NCBI RefSeq assembly: GCF_002161675.1
Contig: NZ_NFIH01000006.1
Coordinates: 62,001-126,000 of the forward strand
Direction: 5' to 3'
DNA from: Pseudoflavonifractor sp. An44
Lineage (GTDB): Bacteria > Bacillota > Clostridia > Oscillospirales > Oscillospiraceae
Length of the DNA: 64,000 bases
A program made the position numbers and the translations under genes. The notes under the pieces were generated by a model. The model was not told the origin of the DNA. It ran no database searches and was given only the letters and a program-made list of their open reading frames with translations. Below are positions 56,639-64,000 of this stretch, piece after piece (position 1 is the stretch's first letter; every line of letters starts with the position of its first letter).

Positions 56639-56882
56639 AGCTTCCTCCTTATTTGCCAAGATTGGTATGCTTATTGTACCATAGTCTGTCCATTTTGCTC
56701 AAGGGAAAGCCGGTCAACTCCGTAAATTTGTACGTACTTTACAATACATTTTTTCCGTTCCTCCCGTCTTTTTCCAGACAACCTCCACTTTTCCCGTTGT
56801 TTTTGTACGGATAAGTTGTAAGATTCCGGTAAACAGGCCAGATTGGAAACTGTGATAATGTCAAATTTCCGCCGCTGCACAC

Positions 56883-56925
56883 AAAATCGGCTGTGGCACG
56901 CCGCCCTTGACCTGCCACAGCCGAT
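56883..56925 (-). terminator. Terminator of spoIIID
   Basis: ATCGGCTGTGGCA pairs perfectly with TGCCACAGCCGAT; on the minus strand TTTTGTGTG follows. Confidence 0.8.
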
Positions 56926-56932
56926 GATGTTC

Positions 56933-57181
56933 TCATTCCCCTTTGTACTTTTTCCGGGTGGCCAGGCCGCCCCGGATGTGTCGCTGGGCCTTGTTGACCT
57001 CCAGCACCACCTTCACCTGCTCATACAGTGGGCGGTTGAAGGTGGGCAGCCGCTCGGACAGGTCCTTGTGCACCGTGGATTTGCTCAAGCCGAATTTCTG
57101 GGCGGCACTGCGCACCGTGCCCTTCTCTTCGATGATGTACAGTGCCATCTCGCAGGCTCGCTCTTCCATGTTCCCTTTCAA
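56933..57181 (-). CDS. spoIIID: Stage III sporulation transcriptional regulator SpoIIID
   Basis: An 82-residue DNA-binding protein of the mother-cell sporulation programme. It has EERACEMALYIIEEKGTVRS, the recognition helix KFGLSKSTVHKDLSERLPTF, and the basic tail RHIRGGLATRKKYKGE that contacts DNA in SpoIIID. TTG 57181 (giving MKGNMEERA) has GGGAG about 9 nt upstream and matches the usual N-terminus of clostridial relatives; ATG 57169 is the alternative. Its presence indicates an endospore former. In most relatives it lies near spoIIQ or mreB; here it is alone. Confidence 0.92.
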   Translation of the reverse strand: MKGNMEERACEMALYIIEEKGTVRSAAQKFGLSKSTVHKDLSERLPTFNRPLYEQVKVVLEVNKAQRHIRGGLATRKKYKGE

Positions 57182-57340
57182 ACGGCAACACTCCCTCATG
57201 GTTCTCACACGAGCATATATATGTGAGGAGGGGGACAATTATGTGATCTTCTACCGCTGAGGGTCTTTCAGGCAATTCCACTTCTAGAAGCCGATGAAAG
57301 AATTTCCGGTATGGAAATCCTTTCATCGATTATGAGCTAT

Positions 57341-57940
57341 TTAATTTGCCGCTTTTTCCACGGAGTCAATATCCAGGGAATACCCTAAAATTTCTCCCAC
57401 ATCTGTAATTTTTCCTTTGACCACCAAGGTGTCACCCACAGCCATATCCATCACCGCTGTTTTCTGGTCCTCCGACTTGATGTAGCACTGAACTCCCAAA
57501 ATGGCAAATTCGTCCTGGGTAGAGACAATGGAAATGTACATACCGCTGCTGTCAATGACATTCAGGCGACCCGTCAACTCCACGTACTGGTCCTTATACT
57601 TCTCCGCTGCTTTCAGTGCGTTGCCATTCAAATCATCCATCAGCTCAGAGACGGCATATGCGGTATAAGTGATTTCCGGGGTTTCGGATTCCGGCTGTGT
57701 GGTGTTGATGTTCTCAGATTGGGACACTGGAGCATCAGTTTTCCCCGGCTTGTCGGCGGTTTCGCCGCCCAAAGAACCGCCAATTGCGCCAAGAATGATA
57801 ATGGCAATCACAGCAATAAACCACGGGCGCTTATAAATGGGCTTCTTGTTTTTCCCGCCACACTGGGGGCATGTCTTGGCACTCGCAGCAATTTCAGCTC
57901 CACAATGCTTACAAGTTACCATTTTACTCTCTTTTGACAT
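57341..57940 (-). CDS. Zinc-ribbon membrane protein with OB-fold (tRNA_anti-like) domain
   Basis: A 199-residue protein. The N-terminal zinc ribbon is CKHCGAEIAASAKTCPQCGG; one helix (WFIAVIAIIILGAIGGSLGG) and a polar linker rich in Ser, Thr and Glu follow. The C-terminal OB-fold-like domain (about 95-199) contains YVELTGRLNVIDSSGMYISI and VGDTLVVKGKITDVGEILGY. The ribbon would be cytoplasmic and the OB domain outside. GGGAGG precedes ATG 57940. Relatives are widespread in gut Bacillota, with unknown function. Confidence 0.75.
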   Translation of the reverse strand: MSKESKMVTCKHCGAEIAASAKTCPQCGGKNKKPIYKRPWFIAVIAIIILGAIGGSLGGETADKPGKTDAPVSQSENINTTQPESETPEITYTAYAVSELMDDLNGNALKAAEKYKDQYVELTGRLNVIDSSGMYISIVSTQDEFAILGVQCYIKSEDQKTAVMDMAVGDTLVVKGKITDVGEILGYSLDIDSVEKAAN

Positions 57941-58147
57941 CTCTTTTCCTCCCTGCAAAGTCTTTGATTTTCACTTACATAATCGTGTACTTTTTTGCAG
58001 GTATATTTTCCAGATAATTTTGTGTGCACTTTGCTGATTTTTACATTTGCCACTGGATTTTCCTTCCGTGTTATAGTAGAATGATTTTGCTCACTTAAAG
58101 AGGTGTGTATTTTACAAAAAAGTACACATTTCCGCAAAATCGCCCAC

Positions 58148-58780
<633 letters not shown>

Positions 58781-58912
58781 CTATGGTACTGGATTGTGGA
58801 TACTCGTGAATACACTCACGCTTCTTCCGGTTGTCTCCCCGGAAGATCATGACAACAGAACGCTATTCGTCTTCGCCGCTGTATACTTTGTGCAAAAACT
58901 TGTCAAACCCCC

Positions 58913-58941
58913 TTGCATTTTTCGTCATTTTATAGCATAAT
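58913..58941 (+). promoter_or_regulatory. Candidate promoter of malQ
   Basis: TTGCAT (58913-58918), a 17-bp spacer and CATAAT (58936-58941). It lies about 110 bp before the malQ start. Nothing else is recognisable in 58757-59051. Confidence 0.45.
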
Positions 58942-59051
58942 ACACAATATAAATTCCTCCGTTCCCCTGTCTCTCCAGCTTCCCTCCGATCTGGCACACC
59001 GCAGCGGGAACCGGCGGTGTTGTTTTCCTGTGAGAGAAAGGTGGATGTTCC

Positions 59052-60539
59052 ATGAGAAGTTCCGGTATTTTGATGCCCATTTCCGCCCTGCCCTCCCCCT
59101 ATGGCGTGGGTACGCTGGGTCAAAGCGCCCGGGATTTTGTCTCCTTCCTGGTGGAGTCCGGCCAGACCTACTGGCAGATTCTCCCCATCAGCCCCACCGG
59201 GTTTGGGGATTCCCCCTATCAGTCCTTCTCCTCCTTTGCCGGCAACCCCTACTTCATTGATCTGGATGATTTGGCCCAGGAGGGGCTGCTGCTGCCCGAG
59301 GAGTTTCAGACCCTCACCTGGGGGGAGAGTCCCACCCAGGTGGACTACGGTCTCATTTACCGCCAGCGGTTCCCCATCCTCCGCCGGGCGGTATCTCGTC
59401 TGAGCATCAAGCGGCCCCAGGAGCTGGCCGTCTTCTGCCGCACCCAGCAGGAGTGGCTGGAGCCCTACGCCCAGTTTATGGCCTTCAAAGACTACTATGA
59501 TGGGGCACCCTGGTCCCAATGGCCCGACCCCATCCGGCTGCGCCAGCCCCAGGCGGTGGAGGAGCTGGCGGGCGAGCTGGCCGACTCCATCCTCTTCTGG
59601 AAGGGGGTACAGTTCCTCTTCTTCGCCCAGTGGAAAGCCCTGAAAGAGTACGCCAACCACCAGGGCATCTCCATCATCGGGGACCTGCCCATCTATGTGG
59701 CCTCGGACAGCGCCGACGTGTGGGCCAATCCCCAGCAGTTCCAGCTGGACGAGGACCTGTGCCCCACCGAGGTGGCCGGGTGTCCCCCCGACGGCTTCTC
59801 CGAGGACGGACAGCTGTGGGGCAATCCCCTCTTTGACTGGGAGGGCATGGCGGAAAACCGCTATGAATGGTGGATGCGCCGGGTGGCCTTCCAGTTCACC
59901 ATCTATGATGTGCTGCGCATTGACCACTTCCGGGGCTTTGACTCCTACTATGCCATCCCCGCCGGGGACAAAAACGCCCGCCGGGGCCGTTGGCGTCCTG
60001 GTCCGGGCATCGCCTTCTTCAACATCCTCAAGGAGACCCTGGGGGATCGGCCCATCATCGCCGAGGACCTGGGCTTTCTCACCCCCTCGGTGCACCAGAT
60101 GCTGGCCGACACCGGGTACCCCGGCATGAAAGTGCTGGAATTTGCCTTCGACCACCGGGACAGCGGGCAAAACCTGTACCTGCCCCACAACTACCCCGTC
60201 AACTGCATCGCCTATGTGGGCACCCATGACAACGACACCGCCCTGGGCTGGACCCGCACCGCCGACCCGGACGACGTGGCCGCCGCCCGGGCCTACCTGA
60301 ACCTCACCCCGGAAGAGGGGGAGAACTGGGGCATGATGCGGGGCATCTGGGCCAGTGCCGCCCGGTACACCATCGTACAGATGCAGGACGTGCTGGGCCT
60401 GGGCAGTGAAGGGCGTATCAACACCCCCTCCACCACCGGGGAGAACTGGCAGTGGCGGGCCACCCCCGGCTATCTCACCCAGGAGCTGGCCCATCGGCTG
60501 TACCGGATGACCAAGCTATATGGACGGCTGCGGCCATAA
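59052..60539 (+). CDS. malQ: 4-alpha-glucanotransferase (amylomaltase)
   Basis: A 495-residue GH77 enzyme that transfers alpha-1,4-glucan segments in maltodextrin and glycogen metabolism. It opens LPSPYGVGTLGQSARDFVSF, then QTYWQILPISPTGFGDSPYQ and SFSSFAGNPYFIDL. Active-site regions include the nucleophile Asp in VLRIDHFRGFDSYYAIPAG, the acid Glu in PIIAEDLGFLTP and the third carboxylate in YVGTHDNDTALGW. AAAGGTGG precedes the ATG. It is transcribed alone. Confidence 0.95.
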   Translation: MRSSGILMPISALPSPYGVGTLGQSARDFVSFLVESGQTYWQILPISPTGFGDSPYQSFSSFAGNPYFIDLDDLAQEGLLLPEEFQTLTWGESPTQVDYGLIYRQRFPILRRAVSRLSIKRPQELAVFCRTQQEWLEPYAQFMAFKDYYDGAPWSQWPDPIRLRQPQAVEELAGELADSILFWKGVQFLFFAQWKALKEYANHQGISIIGDLPIYVASDSADVWANPQQFQLDEDLCPTEVAGCPPDGFSEDGQLWGNPLFDWEGMAENRYEWWMRRVAFQFTIYDVLRIDHFRGFDSYYAIPAGDKNARRGRWRPGPGIAFFNILKETLGDRPIIAEDLGFLTPSVHQMLADTGYPGMKVLEFAFDHRDSGQNLYLPHNYPVNCIAYVGTHDNDTALGWTRTADPDDVAAARAYLNLTPEEGENWGMMRGIWASAARYTIVQMQDVLGLGSEGRINTPSTTGENWQWRATPGYLTQELAHRLYRMTKLYGRLRP

Positions 60540-60594
60540 ATTGCATAAAAAAGGAGCGTTCCAGGCGGAACGCTCCTTTTTTATGCAATTTATG
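60535..60594. terminator. Shared bidirectional terminator of malQ and the sulfatase gene
   Basis: A 28-bp perfect stem with loop AGGC. Its core is GGAGCGTTCC/GGAACGCTCC flanked by AAAAAA and TTTTTT. The arms extend so far that they contain the TAA stop codons of both convergent genes (60537-60539 and 60590-60592). Confidence 0.95.
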
Positions 60595-62419
60595 TTACAT
60601 CAGAAATACCAAACAGCCGATCATATTGCAGCAGCTGGTAGTCCTTGAGGAGCTGCTCATACTGGGTGGTCTCCCAGTGGCTGTAGGCCTTGCCCTGGGT
60701 GTCAATGTAGCCCACCGAGGTGAACACGGGCAGCTGCTGCTGCACCTCCTGAAGGAACTTGCCGTACAGGTCGGTCTCAATGCCCGCATATTCCAGCAGG
60801 TACTGGCCCAGGAAGTTGAGGCTGGTCTCCTGGGGCGCGTCCTCGGCCTCCAGGGGGCGGTTGGACCAGATGACAAAGGGCACCTGGAACTTGGCCATAT
60901 ACTGCTCCATGGTCATGTCCGCCTGGGCCACTCCATAGGCTTTGTCCAGGAACTCCTGCTCCAGAGAGGGGGGATGGTCTCCGAACATGACGATGATGGT
61001 GGGCTCCTCATAGGTGGAGAAGTAGTCCACCAGCTCTTTGAAATACTCGTCGGTCTTGTTGGCCAGGGTCAGGTACTGCTCCGCCCGGGGGTACTGGCCG
61101 GGGCAGTCGGTGAGGGTCACTTCGGTGGGGTAGTCCGGCTCCTCATAGCCGCCGTGGTTCTGATAGGTGACGTTGAAGAGGAACAGGGGCTCCCCGGCCT
61201 CCTTGTGCTCAAACTCCCAGATGATCTGCTGGAAGTCGGAGTAGTCGCTGGGGTAGGCGTGCTCGATGAGCTCGGGCACATCCAGGTCCTGGCGGAACTT
61301 CATCTCGTCAAACCCCAGCAGCGGATAGGCCTTATCCCGGTTCCAGGACTTCACCTCTCCGGGGTGGAAGGCCAAAGTGCGATAGCCCAAATCCCCCAAC
61401 AGGGAAGCCATGGAGGGGGTCTCCTGGGTGATGTACTGCTGATAGGGGGCGCTGCCCGAGGGCAGGAAGGCCATGGAGTTGCCTGTGAGGAACTCAAACT
61501 CACAGGCGCTGGTGCCAGCGCCGAACACAGAGGAATAGGCGTGGCCAAAGACGGCGTTGTCCAGGGACTTGATGTAGTCCATGACGCTCTCGCTGAGAGA
61601 CAGGTTGCCGTAGCTCTCAAAGTCCGCCCAAGACTCGTTCATAATGGCGATGACGTTGTACTTCTCCCCGGTCTGGGTGCTGCCCTGCTGGTCGGCGGGG
61701 CCCTCCACGTGGAAGGTCAGCCCCTCCCCCTGGGCGTCCTCCACCTGGCTGAGGACGTACTTCACGTCGTCAATGGTGGCGTTGGTGGGCTGCTCCACTT
61801 CCATGTACTTGGTGTTGTCAAAAAAGGCGCTGAGGGCTCCGTCAGTGCAGTAGCCCACCATCTGCTGCCAGGTGTAGGCCCCCACCTTCATCTGCTCCAG
61901 CACGGCGGGCTGGGCAAAGATGAACATCAGGCTCAGGCCGGCCACCACCCCCGCCACACGGGGCATGATGGTCTTTCCTGTGGGCCGGAACTTGCCCCAG
62001 GTTAAGTACTTGCGCAAGAGAATGGCCGCCACCAGCAGCACGCCCAGCCACAGGTACATGTCACGGGTCAAGCTCAGCTTGTAGCTGCCGGACACCGCTG
62101 CCGCCGTCTCCAGCGCGGAGAAGTCCCAGGGGAGAATGGGGGTACCCCGGAACAGATTGACAAAGTAGTTGGCCATGCCCCATAGGGCGGACAGCAGGTG
62201 CACCACCAAGCTGCTCATCACCGGGTACCCAGTGAAGGAACACAGCAGTCCGTACACCCCGGCCAACCACAGCCCGTTGGCCGCCACTGCCATGAGCTTG
62301 ACGTCTACGAACTTGGTGCCCATGATCAGCTGCATGAGATAAAACGCCGTCACGGGGGTCAGCAGCATCACGGTGAGCAGAATCCCTCTCCTTTTCTTGT
62401 CCATTTCTTTCCATTCCAT
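60590..62419 (-). CDS. LTA synthase-like membrane sulfatase family protein
   Basis: A 609-residue protein with five N-terminal helices (about 10-185) and an extracytoplasmic sulfatase-fold domain. Visible are NVIAIMNESWADFESYGNLS at the metal site, the nucleophile-position Thr or Ser in FGAGTSACEFEFLTGNSMAF, LFNVTYQNHGGYEEPDY and the metal-binding MFGDHPPSLEQEF. This is the layout of lipoteichoic-acid synthases and phosphoglycerol transferases. GGAG lies 8 nt before ATG 62419; the longer frame begins at a GTG without a ribosome-binding site. The exact polymer is not known. Confidence 0.88.
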   Translation of the reverse strand: MEWKEMDKKRRGILLTVMLLTPVTAFYLMQLIMGTKFVDVKLMAVAANGLWLAGVYGLLCSFTGYPVMSSLVVHLLSALWGMANYFVNLFRGTPILPWDFSALETAAAVSGSYKLSLTRDMYLWLGVLLVAAILLRKYLTWGKFRPTGKTIMPRVAGVVAGLSLMFIFAQPAVLEQMKVGAYTWQQMVGYCTDGALSAFFDNTKYMEVEQPTNATIDDVKYVLSQVEDAQGEGLTFHVEGPADQQGSTQTGEKYNVIAIMNESWADFESYGNLSLSESVMDYIKSLDNAVFGHAYSSVFGAGTSACEFEFLTGNSMAFLPSGSAPYQQYITQETPSMASLLGDLGYRTLAFHPGEVKSWNRDKAYPLLGFDEMKFRQDLDVPELIEHAYPSDYSDFQQIIWEFEHKEAGEPLFLFNVTYQNHGGYEEPDYPTEVTLTDCPGQYPRAEQYLTLANKTDEYFKELVDYFSTYEEPTIIVMFGDHPPSLEQEFLDKAYGVAQADMTMEQYMAKFQVPFVIWSNRPLEAEDAPQETSLNFLGQYLLEYAGIETDLYGKFLQEVQQQLPVFTSVGYIDTQGKAYSHWETTQYEQLLKDYQLLQYDRLFGISDVT

Positions 62420-62505
62420 CACAATTTCTCCAGGTTCCTTTCCTTTTTGCATATTCACACAGACTATACACGAATTTTACACAAAAGTCAAATTGCAAAA
62501 GGGAC

Positions 62506-62543
62506 AAAAAATTGCCGTAGACCCTGGAAGTCTACGGCAATTC
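62506..62543. terminator. Terminator of fbp
   Basis: AATTGCCGTAGAC pairs perfectly with GTCTACGGCAATT over a 7-nt loop, flanked by an A-run that reads as a T-run on the minus strand. It follows the fbp stop. Confidence 0.88.
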
Positions 62544-62551
62544 TCCTTGGA

Positions 62552-64000
62552 TTATGAATGATTTTCCACAATTTCACCAGCCCGGTAGGCGGCCACCAGG
62601 TCCTTGAGGTCCCGGATTTGCTCCAGCAGCTGGCGGCCCACGTCGGTCTGCCGAATCTTCATGCGCTGTTCCATGCGCTCGAAGATTTCCGAGCTGGAGG
62701 AGATATCCCAGTTCTCATGGATGGCCCGCTCCCGGCCTGCAAAGGGCTGGTGGGAGACCAGGCGCATGAAGTTGGAGTTGTAGATGAGGGTATACCCGGC
62801 AATGCCGGTGGTCTTCTGGTAGGCCTTGCAGAACCCGCCGTCAATGACGATGAGCTTGCCGCCCCCCTTCACCGGGCTCTCCCCCTTCTTGGACTTCACC
62901 GGGATGTGTCCGTTGATGATGTGGGAGTGGGCCCCCTCCAGGCCGAACTCGTGGAGGATTTTCTCACACACCTGGGGGTCGTGGTACAGGCGATAGTAGG
63001 CATTTTTCTGCTCGGTCCAGGTGGACTCGTCGGCAATGAACCGCCGCTCGAAGGTGGTCATGCGGTCCCGGCCAAAGATGGGGCTGTTACGCCCGGCCCA
63101 CAAAAACCACAAAAAGTCCATGCCGAACTGCCGCTCCGGGGAGCCCACCTTATCATAATAGGCCCTGCGGGCGGCCAGGTCGGCAAAGTCCAGAAACTCC
63201 TTGCCCCCCAGGCTGTCGCAGCCGATGGAAAAGCGCATGAACTCTCCCTCTTCGGTCATGGGGATACAGCCGTGGAACAGCAGGTTTCCGTTGAACACCT
63301 GGTACAGGCTGCCCTTGGAGTAGAGGAAGCGGACGTGGCGCTGGAGCTTCTCACTGTGGCGGAAGGAGCGGGTGAGCTGGTTGATGAGCTTCTCCTCTTC
63401 CGGGGTGAGGGTGTAGGGGTCGGCGGGGTCCACGGTGGGGAAGTCGGTGTCCTCCATGGCGTAGGTCTTGCCGTCCACCACCACCGTCTTGTCCTCATAG
63501 TTGATCTTGTCCAGCAGCAGCCGATCATCCATGCGGAAGCAGGGGTTGCGCATGATCTTCTGCCCCTCCAGCTTGAAGAGGATGATGGTGATGGCCTTGT
63601 ACATCTGGGCGGCCAGGCGCTTGTCCCGCTCGTTGTAGTTCTCCTCGTCCTCCCGGCTGAGCTTGACCTCAAAGCGGCTGACGTCACAGTCCTTGTACAC
63701 CTCGGCGGCGAACACAGACAGGGGGCGCAGGGAGATGCCGTACCCCGTCTCGATGACGTCCAGGTTGTTGTAGCGCAGGGAGTTGACCAGCACCGTGGCC
63801 ACCAGGGTACGGGAGCCGGAGGCGGCGCCCATCCACAGCACGTCGTGGTTGCCCCACTGGATGTCCACGCTGTGGTGGTCCATCAGGGCGTCCAGAATGA
63901 TATCCGCACCGGGGCCCCGGTCGAAGATATCCCCCACAATGTGCAGGTGGTCCACCGCCAGGCGCTTGATGAGCTGGCACAGCTGCACCAGGAAGTCCCC
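62552..64000 (-). CDS. fbp: Fructose-1,6-bisphosphatase class III (N-terminus outside window)
   Basis: The last 482 residues of a class III FBPase, the Mn2+-dependent gluconeogenic enzyme of Bacillota, with a calcineurin-type phosphatase core. Metal-site motifs are HLHIVGDIFDRGPGADIILD, then DIQWGNHDVLWMGAASGS, and the distal HSHIINGHIPVKSKKGESPV. The frame is open through base 64000 (GDFLVQLC), so the start lies outside. Typical members are about 640-670 residues, so roughly 170 are missing. It belongs with the glycolytic genes only functionally. Confidence 0.95.
   Translation of the reverse strand, partial: GDFLVQLCQLIKRLAVDHLHIVGDIFDRGPGADIILDALMDHHSVDIQWGNHDVLWMGAASGSRTLVATVLVNSLRYNNLDVIETGYGISLRPLSVFAAEVYKDCDVSRFEVKLSREDEENYNERDKRLAAQMYKAITIILFKLEGQKIMRNPCFRMDDRLLLDKINYEDKTVVVDGKTYAMEDTDFPTVDPADPYTLTPEEEKLINQLTRSFRHSEKLQRHVRFLYSKGSLYQVFNGNLLFHGCIPMTEEGEFMRFSIGCDSLGGKEFLDFADLAARRAYYDKVGSPERQFGMDFLWFLWAGRNSPIFGRDRMTTFERRFIADESTWTEQKNAYYRLYHDPQVCEKILHEFGLEGAHSHIINGHIPVKSKKGESPVKGGGKLIVIDGGFCKAYQKTTGIAGYTLIYNSNFMRLVSHQPFAGRERAIHENWDISSSSEIFERMEQRMKIRQTDVGRQLLEQIRDLKDLVAAYRAGEIVENHS

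Overview
The window is a high-GC chromosomal segment from a spore-forming member of the Bacillota, most likely a clostridial Oscillospiraceae-type gut bacterium (Flavonifractor/Lawsonibacter-like). This is inferred from protein content, not from any rRNA. The supporting genes are spoIIID, a YtvI-type membrane protein, class III fructose-1,6-bisphosphatase, NiaR and BirA repressors, YlmH, a DUF896 protein and a LivJHMGF importer. Ordinary genes are strongly GC-rich at third codon positions. The accessory blocks at 12.2-17.0 kb, 26.9-30.7 kb and 47.6-48.9 kb are visibly AT-richer.

Layout. 1-6.2 kb (+): the end of a cation-efflux transporter, a two-component system with an HtrA protease, birA, niaR and an N-terminally truncated YugP protease. 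6.3-11.9 kb (-): a potassium operon ktrB-ktrA-small ORF-kdpD-kdpE. 12.18-20.7 kb: a genomic island inserted at the 3' end of tRNA-Val(GAC) and bounded by a 47-bp direct repeat. It carries a three-gene ABC-ATPase conflict system resembling the ABC-three-component class, an intact rhuM between remnants of hsdM and hsdS, a zinc-ribbon protein, the C-terminal stump of a tyrosine integrase and a DUF4160/DUF2442 pair. 20.8-26.6 kb: an SDR reductase and the branched-chain amino-acid ABC importer. 26.9-30.7 kb: a small secreted peptide with a membrane protein and a MacB/FtsX-type ABC transporter. 31.1-34.3 kb (-): a DUF4358 lipoprotein, an MBOAT acyltransferase and a DHHW protein, probably for surface-polymer acylation. 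34.6-40.8 kb: trmL followed by the glycolytic cluster pgk-tpiA-gpmI-eno. 41.3-47.6 kb: a second HtrA, a YtvI-like protein, an ABC exporter, ylmH and a DUF896 protein. 47.6-48.9 kb: a toxin-antitoxin-chaperone locus (ADP-ribosyltransferase-like toxin, small antitoxin, SecB-like chaperone). 49-64 kb: csp, a cysteine desulfurase, a MATE pump, a 1507-residue surface glycosidase, spoIIID, an orphan serine recombinase, malQ, an LtaS-like sulfatase and the bulk of fbp.

Two dispersed, strongly folded intergenic repeat families stand out, because paired substitutions preserve their stems between copies. One lies in the glycolytic cluster (after pgk, and as an exact 143-bp tandem after tpiA). The other, about 190 nt long, occurs at 26.6, 40.9 and 42.9 kb. 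Neither matches an RNA class I can name. The strongest candidates for new or little-described biology are the toxin-antitoxin-chaperone locus, the ABC-ATPase island system, these two repeat families, the peptide/ABC locus and the 40-residue membrane ORF between ktrA and kdpD.
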